Notes: a model not told the origin generated them from the sequence alone. A stretch of DNA of 64,000 nucleotides from Microbacterium rhizomatis (GCF_008710745.1 NZ_VYSA01000002.1:1-64000); one strand, 5' to 3'. Shown: positions 8,736 to 17,949, counted from the first letter of the stretch. Translations and numbers: made by a program.

Positions 8736-8762
8736 GGAAGAAGTATATAGCTTCCGCGGAAG
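8729..8762. promoter_or_regulatory. Twin 12-bp operators between eamA and marR
   Basis: Two perfect palindromes, CTTCCATGGAAG (8729-8740) and CTTCCGCGGAAG (8751-8762), are 22 bp apart centre to centre, i.e. about two helical turns. The first contains the eamA start codon and the second abuts the marR -10 (TATAGT, 8764-8769). MarR dimers bound here would block both promoters. Confidence 0.85.
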
Positions 8763-8775
8763 ATATAGTGGGGGC

Positions 8776-9330
8776 ATGGATGCTGCATCCTCCCCCGCAC
8801 CCCGCGACCGCACCGATCCCGCCGAACGTGTCGCCGACACCCCCGACAGGGTTGCCGAGATCCAGGCGGAATGGCTCCGCGAGCGCCCCGACCTCGATCC
8901 TTCGCCGCAGGGCGTGATCGGCCGCCTGCACCGCGTGGCGCTCGCCCTCACCGAACGCCTGACCGAGACCTACCGAGAGTTCGGGCTGACCGAGGGCGAG
9001 TTCGACGTGCTCGCGGCGCTCCGCCGCGCGGGCGCGCCGTACGAGCGGGCGGCGGGCGAGTTGGCCGACCACACCATGATCACGACCGGCGGCCTCACCA
9101 AGCGGATCGACCGGCTCGAGGCCCGCGGATTCGTCGAACGGCGGGCCGAGGCATCCGATGCCCGTCGTCGCACGATCCGCCTGACCGCGGCAGGACTCGA
9201 GGTGATCGACCGGGCGTTCACCGCGCACCTGGCGAACGAGCACGCCCTGCTCGACGACCTGGGTCGCGACGACGCCGAAGCCCTCCGCGGGATCCTCGCG
9301 CGCTGGCTGCGCGCGCTGGATGCCGGCTGA
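8776..9330 (+). CDS. MarR-family transcriptional regulator
   Basis: 184 aa with a winged helix-turn-helix: [16 protein letters not shown], the recognition region [22 protein letters not shown] and the wing [14 protein letters not shown]. The N-terminal 45 residues are a hydrophilic extension ([18 protein letters not shown]) typical of the sub-branch that ends in a short helical dimer interface. The ATG at 8776 follows a TATAGT -10 by six bases, indicating a leaderless transcript. It probably represses itself and the divergent eamA-hydrolase operon through the twin palindromes. The ligand is unknown. Confidence 0.92.
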   Translation: MDAASSPAPRDRTDPAERVADTPDRVAEIQAEWLRERPDLDPSPQGVIGRLHRVALALTERLTETYREFGLTEGEFDVLAALRRAGAPYERAAGELADHTMITTGGLTKRIDRLEARGFVERRAEASDARRRTIRLTAAGLEVIDRAFTAHLANEHALLDDLGRDDAEALRGILARWLRALDAG

Positions 9331-9436
9331 CCGAGAACTCACGGCCCGCTCCCAGGTTCGCGGGACCAATCCGATCGGTCCCTGCGTTCTGAATACAAGA
9401 CGCAGCAGCCAGCCGCGTCGCATCCAAGGAGGAACC

Positions 9437-9910
9437 GTGTCACACGAGTACCGCAAGACTCCCGAGGCGCTCAGCCGCCTCACCCCGAACCAGTACCGGG
9501 TCACCCAGGAGGACGCCACCGAGCCGGCGTTCCGCAACGAGTACTGGAACAACCACGAGGACGGCCTCTACGTCGACGTCGTCTCGGGCGAGCCCCTGTT
9601 CTCGTCGACCGACAAGTACGACAGCCACTCGGGCTGGCCGAGCTTCACCAAGCCCCTCGCACCCAGCGCCGTCACCGAGCACGTCGACGGCAAGCTCTGG
9701 ATGAAGCGCACCGAGGTGCGTTCCGCCGGCGCCGACAGCCACCTCGGGCACGTCTTCGACGACGGACCCAGGGATGCCGGAGGCCTCCGCTACTGCATGA
9801 ACTCGGCGGCCTTGCGGTTCATCCCCGTCGCGGAGCTCGAGGCGCAGGGATACGGTGAGTACCGCCACCTTTTCGAGAACACCACGACCACTCAGGAGAA
9901 CGCATCATGA
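9437..9910 (+). CDS. msrB: Peptide-methionine (R)-S-oxide reductase, zinc-less type
   Basis: 157 aa from a GTG start with an AAGGAGGA site. It reduces methionine-R-sulfoxide in proteins. The catalytic Cys120 is in RYCMNS and the fold motifs SHSGWPSF and [12 protein letters not shown] are present. Both zinc-binding CXXC pairs are replaced (VDVVSG and [10 protein letters not shown]), so this is the metal-free form; the second gene at 27.2 kb is the zinc form. The residue before GWPSF is Ser where the other copy has Cys70, so a resolving cysteine is not obvious. The stop overlaps the msrA start by ATGA, indicating co-translation. Confidence 0.95.
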   Translation: MSHEYRKTPEALSRLTPNQYRVTQEDATEPAFRNEYWNNHEDGLYVDVVSGEPLFSSTDKYDSHSGWPSFTKPLAPSAVTEHVDGKLWMKRTEVRSAGADSHLGHVFDDGPRDAGGLRYCMNSAALRFIPVAELEAQGYGEYRHLFENTTTTQENAS

Positions 9911-10464
9911 CCAGTGGCAGCAGCGACACCGGCACCATCACCCAGGCCCCCGGCACCGAGACCGCCGTCCTCGCGGGCGGCTGCTTCTGGGGCGTCGAAG
10001 ACCTGATCCGCCGCCAGCCCGGCGTGCTCGACACCCGCGTGGGCTACACCGGCGGCACGAACGACCACGCGACGTACAACCGTCACCCCGGTCACGCCGA
10101 GGCCGTGGAGATCGTGTTCGACCCGACGAAGACGACGTATCGCGACATCCTCGCGTTCTTCTTCCAGATCCACGACCCGTCGACCCTGAACCGACAGGGC
10201 AACGACGTCGGTACCAGCTACCGGTCGGCGATCTTCCCCACGACGCCCGAGCAGGAGAAGGTCGCCCGCGAGACGATCGCCGATGTCGACGCGTCGGGGC
10301 TCTGGCCGCGCAAGGCCGTCACCACGATCGAGCCCCTGGGCCCGTTCTGGGAGGCCGAGCCCGAGCACCAGGACTACCTCGTCCGGATCCCGCACGGCTA
10401 CACGTGCCACTTCGTGCGGCCCGGCTGGGTTCTGCCGCGTCGCGAAGAGACCTCGGCGGTCTAG
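9907..10464 (+). CDS. msrA: Peptide-methionine (S)-S-oxide reductase
   Basis: 185 aa. The catalytic Cys26 lies in [11 protein letters not shown], followed by the [16 protein letters not shown] and GTSYRSAIF motifs of MsrA. It repairs the S epimer of methionine sulfoxide and thus complements the upstream msrB, with which it overlaps by 4 bp. No cysteine pair is visible at the C-terminus, which ends PRREETSAV, so recycling chemistry may use an external thiol such as mycothiol or thioredoxin (inference). Confidence 0.96.
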   Translation: MTSGSSDTGTITQAPGTETAVLAGGCFWGVEDLIRRQPGVLDTRVGYTGGTNDHATYNRHPGHAEAVEIVFDPTKTTYRDILAFFFQIHDPSTLNRQGNDVGTSYRSAIFPTTPEQEKVARETIADVDASGLWPRKAVTTIEPLGPFWEAEPEHQDYLVRIPHGYTCHFVRPGWVLPRREETSAV

Positions 10465-10474
10465 GGGTCTCACC

Positions 10475-10566
10475 GGCGGACATCTGGAAGGATCGATGTC
10501 GCTCGAGCGCGCCGATTCGGCCACTCGGGGGAACACGCGAACCGCGCGTCCTCTCAGATGTCCGCC
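10475..10566. repeat. 92-bp intergenic element with terminal inverted repeats
   Basis: The ends GGCGGACATCTG (10475-10486) and CAGATGTCCGCC (10555-10566) are exact complements, and similarity extends inward to AAGGA/TCCT. The interior is not palindromic. Ends and size match the elements at 22206-22295 and, in layout, at 62489-62582. It begins 10 bp after the msrA stop and may serve as a terminator hairpin. Confidence 0.8.
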
Positions 10567-10600
10567 CGCGTCGCGAGACACATGATTGCGGGTGCGCCGG

Positions 10601-11098
10601 CTACGCCGCGAGTCCGAGGTAGGGACTCCAGCGAGGGTCGGCGCGGTCGGTCCCGCGCACGGTCCACTGCACACCGCGCGGGGGCCGTGGGGCCAGTCGC
10701 AGCTCCCACCCCATCTCCTGCGGCGTGCGATCGCCCTTGACGTTGTTGCAGCGCAGGCAGCAGGCGACGAGGTTCTCCCACGAGTCCGCTCCGCCGCGCG
10801 AGCGCGGGAGCACGTGGTCGATCGTCGACGCCGACTTCGCGCAGTACGCGCAGCGGTGGGCGTCACGGCGCAGAACACCGCGACGAGTCACCGGGATGTG
10901 GCGGCCGCCCGGCACGCGGACGTACCGCGTCAGCAGGATCACCGCCGGTCTGTCGTAGGCGCCGCGCGCACCCCAGATCGGCTCGCCATCGACGCACTCG
11001 ATGACGGTGGCCTTCTCGTTCATCACGAGCACGAGAGCTCGCTTGAACGACACGACGGCAAGCGGCTCGTAGCCCGCATTCAGCACAAGAGTGCGCAT
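10601..11098 (-). CDS. HNH endonuclease
   Basis: 165 aa. The HNH core reads CAYCAKSASTIDHVLPRSRGG followed by WENLVACCLRCNNVKGDRT, with both CXXC zinc pairs (CAYC, CLRC), the catalytic-histidine segment and the Asn/His helix. This stand-alone family (MRTLVLNAGYEPLAVVSFKRA at the N-terminus) is very common in actinobacteria, but its cellular role is not established. The ATG at 11098 has GGGAGG upstream; a longer start at 11173 lacks a site. It lies downstream of the small ORF/terminator unit at 11.2 kb, so it is probably transcribed separately. Confidence 0.9.
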   Translation of the reverse strand: MRTLVLNAGYEPLAVVSFKRALVLVMNEKATVIECVDGEPIWGARGAYDRPAVILLTRYVRVPGGRHIPVTRRGVLRRDAHRCAYCAKSASTIDHVLPRSRGGADSWENLVACCLRCNNVKGDRTPQEMGWELRLAPRPPRGVQWTVRGTDRADPRWSPYLGLAA

Positions 11099-11174
11099 TC
11101 CCCATCCTCCCGAACGGCCGGGACGGCTTCCCGGAATTCGATTCGAACGACGCCTCGATCGGCGCGGGGGCATG

Positions 11175-11203
11175 AAAAAAGGCGCTGTCTCATGGACAGC
11201 GCC
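11175..11203 (-). terminator. Rho-independent terminator on the minus strand
   Basis: GGCGCTGTC/GACAGCGCC forms a 9-bp stem (11181-11189 with 11195-11203) and a 5-nt loop, followed on the minus strand by six U (11175-11180). It ends transcription coming from the M23 peptidase side. The stop codon of the small ORF below falls in the loop. Confidence 0.85.
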
Positions 11204-11300
11204 TTGGCGCCACGGCTATGCCGCGGTCGTCGTTCACACGATGCCGTAGGACCAGCAGACCGAGCGCATCCATGGTTCGGATGCGTGGTGTGCTGCCCAT
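11190..11300 (-). CDS. Candidate small protein, 36 aa
   Basis: ATG at 11300 is preceded by GGAGGG with a 6-nt spacer. The frame reads MGSTPRIRTMDALGLLVLRH and then 16 more residues to a TGA located in the loop of the terminator. The peptide has a short hydrophobic centre (ALGLLVL) and many Arg. A ribosome reaching the stop would melt the terminator stem, so the unit could couple translation to read-through. No family is recognised; it could be a chance ORF in the 3' UTR of the peptidase gene. Confidence 0.35.
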   Translation of the reverse strand: MGSTPRIRTMDALGLLVLRHRVNDDRGIAVAPRRCP

Positions 11301-11454
11301 CGGCGCCCTCCGCTTCTTCTCAGCGTCGGATTTCAGGGTAATGCACCGCCACGACCACAGGGGTCGCGAACCCGGTTAACGCGCGGTGGCGTGTCGGAGA
11401 ACGCGAGCGGATGCTGTCGACCCGCGCCCGAGATACGGCTTGGTCGCCGCTGGC

Positions 11455-12369
11455 CTACGTCCCGCTGGGGGATGGCCCGGCGTTGGCGATGAGCCACTCC
11501 CACGGGTCGACGACCGACCCATTGACATGCACCTCGAAGTGGAGGTGGTTCGCCGTCGAGCTGCCCGTGCTGCCGACGAAGCCGATCAGCTGGCCCGCGG
11601 CGACGGTGTCGCCGACCTGCACCTGTCGAGTCCCATAGGTCATGTGCCCGTACATCGTGGTGACCTGCTGCCCGGCGATCACATGCTGGATCTCGATCCC
11701 CACACCGTAGCCACCGACACTCTCCGCGGAGATGTCGACGACTCCCGCCGCGGCCGCGTAGATCGGCGTCATCGCGGGGGCGAGAAGGTCTTGACCCTGG
11801 TGGTACCCGGAGTCCCAGAGCCCGCGTCCCTTGGTGAAGGAGAGGATCGGCCAGCGCACCTCACCGGAGCCGGGCGAGATCATGGCCACGAGCGGCACCG
11901 ACGTCGACGTCGACATCGTGGTCGCCGCTGCCGCGCGGGCCGCGGCGGCGGCTGCCGCAGCGGCTTCAGCCTTCTTCTGTTCGATCTCGGCGGCGGTCGT
12001 GGCGTCGTAGCTGTCGCGCGAGACCACGCTCGACGTCGCGTCGGAGGCGATGACGAGCGATTGCGCGTCGCTCTGCGAGGCCTGCTGGAGGGTGACCGCA
12101 TCGGACGCCGGGCGGGTGGCGGCGTAGGCCGGAAGCGCGACCGTGGCGATGAGACCGGCGACAACCGTGAGGATGACGGCGCTGCGCAGCGGCTTCGTCT
12201 TCGCCTTCGGGCGCGGAGCGGGCGGGGCCGACGAGACGGCGACTGCCTTCCCGTTGCGAGGCTTCGCAGGGCGCGTTCGCGGCGCAGGGTTCCGACGCGC
12301 GCGATCGCGGCGCGTGAGGCTCGTCGAGTCGATTTCGGGTTCGTTCGACGAATCGTTCAGTTCAGCCAA
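11455..12369 (-). CDS. M23 (LytM) family cell-wall metallopeptidase
   Basis: 304 aa from a TTG at 12369 with a GGAGG site five bases upstream; the upstream ATG at 12420 has none. After a basic, Pro/Arg-rich cytoplasmic part comes one membrane anchor (VILTVVAGLIATVALPAYAA), then an Ala/Lys-rich helical region and the LytM domain. The zinc ligands are in YHQGQDLLAP (HxxxD) and HLHFEVHVNG (HxH). It should cleave peptidoglycan cross-bridges or act as a hydrolase activator at the cell surface. The leader RNA upstream is highly structured. A paralogue lies in the accessory segment at 36.1 kb. Confidence 0.92.
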   Translation of the reverse strand: MAELNDSSNEPEIDSTSLTRRDRARRNPAPRTRPAKPRNGKAVAVSSAPPAPRPKAKTKPLRSAVILTVVAGLIATVALPAYAATRPASDAVTLQQASQSDAQSLVIASDATSSVVSRDSYDATTAAEIEQKKAEAAAAAAAAARAAAATTMSTSTSVPLVAMISPGSGEVRWPILSFTKGRGLWDSGYHQGQDLLAPAMTPIYAAAAGVVDISAESVGGYGVGIEIQHVIAGQQVTTMYGHMTYGTRQVQVGDTVAAGQLIGFVGSTGSSTANHLHFEVHVNGSVVDPWEWLIANAGPSPSGT

Positions 12370-12379
12370 GCTATCCTCC

Positions 12380-12530
12380 GGCGCCTCTGTGTCGTGGGAA
12401 CGGCACTGGCTCGTCGGCACTCTGCGTCAGTGGCACGTTGTGCGGGTTTCACCCTGTGCACGACGAGCCGGAGAGGCAGTGCATCGGGGGTCCGACGGTG
12501 GGCTTCTCACCTGTGGACTCTCCGAGGCTA
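12380..12530 (-). promoter_or_regulatory. Candidate structured 5' leader of the M23 gene
   Basis: Two junction-like folds follow one another upstream of the ribosome binding site. Stem A pairs 12469-12475 with 12518-12524 (CGGAGAG/CTCTCCG) and encloses two small hairpins (TCGG/CCGA, GGTG/CACC). Stem B pairs 12408-12416 with 12461-12469 (GGCTCGTCG/CGACGAGCC) and encloses GTGCGGGT/ACCC..GCAC and CACT/AGTG hairpins. An alternative outer pairing (12403-12407 with 12478-12482) excludes stem A. Actinobacterial peptidase genes often carry c-di-AMP (ydaO) riboswitches, but the conserved ydaO blocks are not evident here. Confidence 0.4.
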
Positions 12531-12650
12531 CCGGAAGGTAACGAATCTGTCACTTTCGTCAGAGGTATCTGCGGAGATCCCCAGACAGCCAATACCTGGG
12601 GAGGAGCCGAAGGACCGGCCCATCAGCCCCGCTATGCGAGGCCGTGACGC

Positions 12651-13352
12651 TCAGACGCGGTCGTCGACGAGGAAGATGTGCGACGCGACCTCGACCGGAA
12701 GCTCGAGCCCCTCGTCGTTGCCATCCATCTGCACCAGGACGTACCCCTCGCTGTAGCGGTAGTCGCCGTGCGCGCCGGGAACGACGCCCGCGGCCTTGAG
12801 CTGCTGCAGCAGCTCGGGGTCGACCTGGACGGGCTCGGCGAGGCGCCGGACGGTACCCACGATCGGCTGCCCCGCATCGTTGAGCCGGCGGACCAGACCG
12901 ACGACACCCTCTTCGAAGGTGCGCGCCGGCATATCGCCGAGCTGGTCGAGACCGGGGATCGGGTTGCCGTACGGCGACTCCGTCGGGTGCCCGAGCAGCT
13001 CGACCAGGCGGCGCTCGACCTGCTCGCTCATCACGTGCTCCCAGCGGCACGCCTCTTCATGCACGTAGGCCCAGTCCAGGCCGATCACGTCGCTGAGCAG
13101 CCGCTCCGCGAGCCGATGCTTGCGCATGACGTCGACCGCTTTGTTGCGACCCGCGTCGGTGAGCTCGAGACGGCGATCGTCTGAGACGACCACGAGTCCG
13201 TCGCGCTCCATGCGACCCACCGTCTGAGAAACCGTCGGCCCGGAGTGCCCGAGGCGCTCCGAGATGCGCGCGCGCAGCGGAACGATGTTCTCTTCCTCGA
13301 GTTCGAGGATCGTCCGCAGGTACATCTCAGTCGTGTCGATCAGGTCGGCCAT
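12651..13352 (-). CDS. DtxR/IdeR-type iron-dependent regulator
   Basis: 233 aa, the full-length form. The order is an N-terminal winged helix (SGPTVSQTVGRMERDGLV), a dimerisation/metal domain and a C-terminal SH3-like FeoA domain (VRRLAEPVQVDPELLQQLKA onward). Metal ligands fall on the DtxR numbering: Met10, Cys102, Glu105, His106, and His79, Glu83, His98. The cysteine marks the Fe(II) class rather than the Mn(II) MntR class. It represses iron uptake genes when iron is plentiful. A TAGGC-AA-GCCTA palindrome 28 bp upstream may be its own operator, shared with serC. Confidence 0.92.
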   Translation of the reverse strand: MADLIDTTEMYLRTILELEEENIVPLRARISERLGHSGPTVSQTVGRMERDGLVVVSDDRRLELTDAGRNKAVDVMRKHRLAERLLSDVIGLDWAYVHEEACRWEHVMSEQVERRLVELLGHPTESPYGNPIPGLDQLGDMPARTFEEGVVGLVRRLNDAGQPIVGTVRRLAEPVQVDPELLQQLKAAGVVPGAHGDYRYSEGYVLVQMDGNDEGLELPVEVASHIFLVDDRV

Positions 13353-13379
13353 GCCGGTGCATCCTTGCTGTGGGGGTGG

Positions 13380-13391
13380 TAGGCAAGCCTA
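13380..13391. promoter_or_regulatory. Candidate DtxR operator between dtxR and serC
   Basis: TAGGC-AA-GCCTA followed by AACC resembles one half of the DtxR box consensus (TTAGGTTAGGCTAACCTAA). It lies 28 bp before dtxR and about 46 bp before the serC -10. Confidence 0.45.
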
Positions 13392-13436
13392 ACCCAGCCG
13401 CATGTCACGAGACCGGGGCGCCCTGGCCCACGCCTC

Positions 13437-14561
<1,125 letters not shown>

Positions 14562-14643
14562 CCGGGTGACGTGAGGAGGGATGACTCGACGAGTCGTCCG
14601 CACTTCGACCGCGTCGTCGATCTAGCCGATCACTGGCGGTAGC

Positions 14644-15348
14644 TCAGTACTCCCTGGCACCCTCGTCGTAGGAATCCACGAAATCGTCATCCGCGTCGTC
14701 GTCATCCGCGTCGTCGTCATCGTCATCTGCGTCGTCGTCATCTGCGTCGTCGTCGTCATCCGCGTCGTCGTCATCATCTGCGTCGTCGTCATCCGCGTCG
14801 ACATCGAGCTCGTCGATATCCACCCCGTCGACGTCTCCGGCGTGGAGGATCGGCGACGCGTCCGCGTCGAAGTCCGCAGCATCCAGGTCGTCGATGTCCG
14901 AGAGCTCGTCGGCGAACTCGTCTTCGTCATCATCTGCGTCCGCCTCGTCATCCGCGTCGATCCCCGCGGCGGCGTTCGCCTCGGCGATCGCCTCCTGCGC
15001 CGCCTGGTAATCAGCCAGGCGCACCGCCCACGGCACCCAATCAGGAGCCAGGAGAGCAGCGTCACCGGGAAGCAGCTCGACCTCGAGAACGGTGGGATCA
15101 GCATCCTCAACTCGCGCCAGGCTCACGGTCCAGAACCAACCCGGGTAGCCCGCCAGCCGGTTCTCGAAGCGGAGCGAGACGACCCCGTCGTTCTCGACCG
15201 TGTACCCGGCGGGTGCCCCGATCGTCACTTCTGGCGTGATCTCGATCAGCGCAGCACGTGCGAGATCGTGCGCCGCGATCAGCCGATCGTCAGCGACCGA
15301 CGGCGTCCGCCCGGAGAACGCGAAGGTGTCGTCAGGCGTCGAGTTCAT
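14644..15348 (-). CDS. DUF3027 protein with a long acidic repeat tail
   Basis: 234 aa. The first 120 residues match the DUF3027 layout of actinobacteria (AAHDLARAALIEI, then AGYPGWFWTVSLARVED, EVELLPGD and LLAPDWVPWAVRLADY). The C-terminal third is almost only Asp and Ala, written by a GTC/GTC/ATC-type microsatellite, giving a strongly negative, presumably disordered tail. Function unknown. The start overlaps the end of the cold-shock-domain gene by 17 bp, a pairing conserved in actinobacteria, so the two are probably translationally coupled. Tail length is a likely strain variable. Confidence 0.85.
   Translation of the reverse strand: MNSTPDDTFAFSGRTPSVADDRLIAAHDLARAALIEITPEVTIGAPAGYTVENDGVVSLRFENRLAGYPGWFWTVSLARVEDADPTVLEVELLPGDAALLAPDWVPWAVRLADYQAAQEAIAEANAAAGIDADDEADADDDEDEFADELSDIDDLDAADFDADASPILHAGDVDGVDIDELDVDADDDDADDDDDADDDDDADDDDADDDDDDADDDDADDDFVDSYDEGAREY
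14688..14800. repeat. GTCGTCATC-type microsatellite in the DUF3027 gene
   Basis: About 110 bp built from CGTCGTC/ATC triplet-based units (for example GCGTCGTCGTCATC repeated). All units are multiples of three and encode the Asp/Ala tail on the minus strand, so slippage preserves the frame. Confidence 0.8.
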
Positions 15349-15715
15349 CGGCGACCTTGCGCAGCACGGCGACGACGGTCTTGCCGTGCGAACCGCTCGG
15401 GTACCGGCCCTTACGCAGGTCGTTGCCGACGCCGTCGAGCAGCTTCACGAGATCTTCGACGATGATCGCCATGTCGTCGGCGGGTTTGCGGGAACGCTTC
15501 GCGAGACTGACCGGCGCTTCGAGCACCCGCACCGAGAGGGCCTGCAGACCCCGCTTGCCGTCGGCTACGCCGAACTCGAGCCGAGCGCCTGCCTTCGGAG
15601 GCGGCGAGCCGGCGGGCAAGGCCGTGGCGTGCAGGAAGACATCTTGGCCGTCATCGGTCGTGATGAAGCCGAAGCCCTTCTCCTCGTCGTAGAACCTGAC
15701 CTTGCCGGTGGGCAT
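15332..15715 (-). CDS. Cold-shock-domain protein with C-terminal extension
   Basis: 127 aa. Residues 1-66 are a cold-shock domain with both RNA-binding motifs (KGFGFIT and DVFLHATAL). The remaining 60 residues (SRKPADDMAIIVEDLVKLLD to the end) are a helical extension absent from ordinary CspA and typical of the actinobacterial variant next to DUF3027. It probably binds single-stranded nucleic acid. The first position after the start is PTGKVRFYDEEKG rather than the usual GTVKWFN, so it is a divergent paralogue of the canonical cspA at 24.7 kb. Confidence 0.9.
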   Translation of the reverse strand: MPTGKVRFYDEEKGFGFITTDDGQDVFLHATALPAGSPPPKAGARLEFGVADGKRGLQALSVRVLEAPVSLAKRSRKPADDMAIIVEDLVKLLDGVGNDLRKGRYPSGSHGKTVVAVLRKVADELDA

Positions 15716-15825
15716 GAAGACCTCGCTGGGGGGAACGGCCCGCGGATGCGGGCATGGCGGAGCAGGGCCGAAGAAGCCCTGCCTCTCAGCCTACGGCACG
15801 CCCGCCGGGCAGTAGGCTGGAGCGG

Positions 15826-16095
15826 ATGAGCAACCGAACCCCCGGCGACGACGTGCCTATCCGTCGCATCGACCGTTACCTGGCGGTGACAGGTCTCGGG
15901 CTCGCGCTCGTCTCCGTGATCTGCTTCTTCGCCGTGATCGCGGCCAAACCGCTCGGGGTCACCGACATGAGCAGCGGCATCTGGCCGCTCCTGGTGGTGT
16001 TCCCTTTGATCGCACTGCCGATCGCCTTCCTGATGATCGTCTCCGTGCTGATCATGAGCATCGTCCGAAGGGCGCGGGCAAACCGAGGTAACTGA
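15826..16095 (+). CDS. Small membrane protein with two transmembrane segments, 89 aa
   Basis: The frame begins at ATG 15826, seven bases after a TAGGCT -10 box (15813-15818), so the message is probably leaderless; GGAGCGG in the gap may instead be a weak ribosome binding site. Two hydrophobic helices (YLAVTGLGLALVSVICFFAV and WPLLVVFPLIALPIAFLMIV) are linked by a short loop, with an Arg-rich C-terminus (RRARANRGN). Proteins of this size and place accompany the XPB gene pair in related genera. One base separates its stop from the next start. Function unknown. Confidence 0.75.
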   Translation: MSNRTPGDDVPIRRIDRYLAVTGLGLALVSVICFFAVIAAKPLGVTDMSSGIWPLLVVFPLIALPIAFLMIVSVLIMSIVRRARANRGN

Positions 16096-16096
16096 C

Positions 16097-17821
16097 GTGG
16101 CCGACTCCTCGGATCAAAGGGCCCTGGCGATCCGCCTGGCCGGACTGAGTGACGAGCGGCTGGCTTCGGTCTTCGCCCTTCGCGGTGTCACGGCGGGCGT
16201 GCCCTGGCGCGACTTCTTCGACGCGGCGGACGCACTTCTGGATGCGGCATCCATCGATCGCGCCCTTCAGAAGCTCCCCCGCACGGCCCTGGCCGCCCTC
16301 GCCCGCGACGGCGTCGTGCCCGGCTCGGTCGCTCCTCGCCTCGAAGCACGCGCCCTTGCCGCCGACGGCGGACTCCCCTACGGCGCCGTGACCGCCCGAG
16401 CCCGCGCCGTCGCCACGGCGAACCCCGATGCCGTCCGCCCGCTGGAGGGATTCCAGCCGCCGCCTCGGGCCGGCGATGCGGCCGCGGCTGCAGCCGCCGA
16501 GCGAGCCTTCACGACCGTCGCCGCGCTGGCCGACGTACTCCTCGCCTGCCTGCACGCCCCGTTCACCCGCACCGGAACGGGCGCAGTGAGCGCGGCGGAC
16601 CGCCGCCGTCTCGTCGAGTCGGGCGCGCTGACCACTCCGGAAGACCTCGACGATCTGGTGGCCGCTGCCGCGGCCGCGGGCCTGGTGCGGGCGGCCGAGC
16701 GCGAATGGGTGGGCACGACGGCAGCCGAGAACTGGCTCCAGCTGCCTACGCCGGAGCGCTGGCGAGCGATCGCCGAAGGCCTCCGATCGGAGCTGCCTGA
16801 ACCCCTCCGAACCGCTGAGGGCGGGTACATGCCGCCGTCGGCATGGGAGACCGCTTTCCCGCTGGATCCCGAGTGGCCCGATCGGGTCGCTCGGCTCCTC
16901 CGCATCGCCCGTCACTGGACGCTGCTCACCCCCGAAGGTGCCGAGCCCGCCTGGGCCACGGACCTGCGCGAGGGGCGCCATCCCGATATTGCGAGCCTCG
17001 CCCGCCACCTGCCCGCAGAAATCGATCGGGTGTACCTCCAGGCCGACCTGACCGCGATCGCTCCCGGCCCGTTGGCCCCCGCGCTCGACCTCCGGCTGAG
17101 GAGCATCGCGCACCGCGAATCGCGGGCCCAAGCATCCACGTATCGCTTCAGCGTCGACTCGCTGGGCGCCGGCATGACCGAAGGTGAGAGCGCCGAGTCG
17201 GTCCGCGAGTTCCTCAGCGCGATCTCGCTCACCGGCATTCCGCAGCCGCTGGACTATCTGATCTCGAGCACGGCCGCCCGCCACGGGCGCGTGACGGTGA
17301 GAACGGATGCAGCGACCGGCCGCACCCGTGTCGAGAGCGACGATCATGCCCTGCGCGACACGATCGCCGTCGACCAGGCGCTCCGTCCGCTCGGGCTCAT
17401 TCTGGACGGCGACGCGCTGAGCTCGCGCGTTGCGCGCGACGCGGTCTACTGGTCACTCGTCGACGCGCGTTACCCGGTGGTGGCCTTCGACGACGACGGC
17501 TCACCCGCGTCACTGCGCCGTGGCCGTCCTGCAGGACCGCCGCCGCGCAGCGCCGACGACGTGTACGCACGCCTCATCACGACGCTGCGTGCGAGCGAAG
17601 GCGGAGACGAGGATGCCGCCTGGCTCGGCCGCGAGCTCGACCAGGCGGTGCGTGCGCGGTCGATCATCGAAGTCGCGGTGCGCCTCCCCGACGGCACAGA
17701 GCGCACCTTCACGCTCGAAGCCTCGGGGCTCGGCGGCGGACGTCTTCGTGGTCGCGACCGCGGCGCCGACATCGAGCGAACGCTGCCGGTGTCGAGCATC
17801 GTGAGCGTCCGTCCGGTCTGA
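16097..17821 (+). CDS. Helicase-associated protein, partner of XPB
   Basis: 574 aa from a GTG one base after the previous stop. It belongs to the actinobacterial family annotated as helicase-associated or helicase C-terminal-like (the Rv0862c type of M. tuberculosis, which also neighbours the XPB gene). The N-terminal part is Ala-rich and helical (winged-helix repeats are likely), and the C-terminal region (VDSLGAGMTEGESAESVREF onward) is the conserved part. No ATPase motifs are seen. A role in XPB-linked DNA repair is inferred from gene order only. The gap to XPB is 128 bp and contains a separate promoter. Confidence 0.85.
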   Translation: MADSSDQRALAIRLAGLSDERLASVFALRGVTAGVPWRDFFDAADALLDAASIDRALQKLPRTALAALARDGVVPGSVAPRLEARALAADGGLPYGAVTARARAVATANPDAVRPLEGFQPPPRAGDAAAAAAAERAFTTVAALADVLLACLHAPFTRTGTGAVSAADRRRLVESGALTTPEDLDDLVAAAAAAGLVRAAEREWVGTTAAENWLQLPTPERWRAIAEGLRSELPEPLRTAEGGYMPPSAWETAFPLDPEWPDRVARLLRIARHWTLLTPEGAEPAWATDLREGRHPDIASLARHLPAEIDRVYLQADLTAIAPGPLAPALDLRLRSIAHRESRAQASTYRFSVDSLGAGMTEGESAESVREFLSAISLTGIPQPLDYLISSTAARHGRVTVRTDAATGRTRVESDDHALRDTIAVDQALRPLGLILDGDALSSRVARDAVYWSLVDARYPVVAFDDDGSPASLRRGRPAGPPPRSADDVYARLITTLRASEGGDEDAAWLGRELDQAVRARSIIEVAVRLPDGTERTFTLEASGLGGGRLRGRDRGADIERTLPVSSIVSVRPV

Positions 17822-17934
17822 CCGGGTACCCACCGCTGCCTTCATGTCCGCCAGCTGGCAGGCGAGCGCGCTCCGAGCAGCCGTCTTCCGGACGCGAACC
17901 CTTACGCCCCGCGCCGTACGCGCAACCGCCCGGG

Positions 17935-17949
17935 TAGAATTGATTCCTT
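17935..17949 (+). promoter_or_regulatory. Near-leaderless promoter of the XPB gene
   Basis: TAGAAT (17935-17940) lies nine bases before the ATG at 17950 and no ribosome binding site is visible, so the 5' leader is at most a few bases. Confidence 0.55.

Noticed and set aside
12380..12530. A c-di-AMP (ydaO) riboswitch
   Set aside because: The location is right, but the conserved ydaO blocks, such as the AACCCGxCAGCTAACC end, are missing, so only a generic structured leader is claimed.
14622..15110. Thr/Met/Arg repeat frame over the acidic tail
   Set aside because: Another reading of the microsatellite inside the DUF3027 gene.
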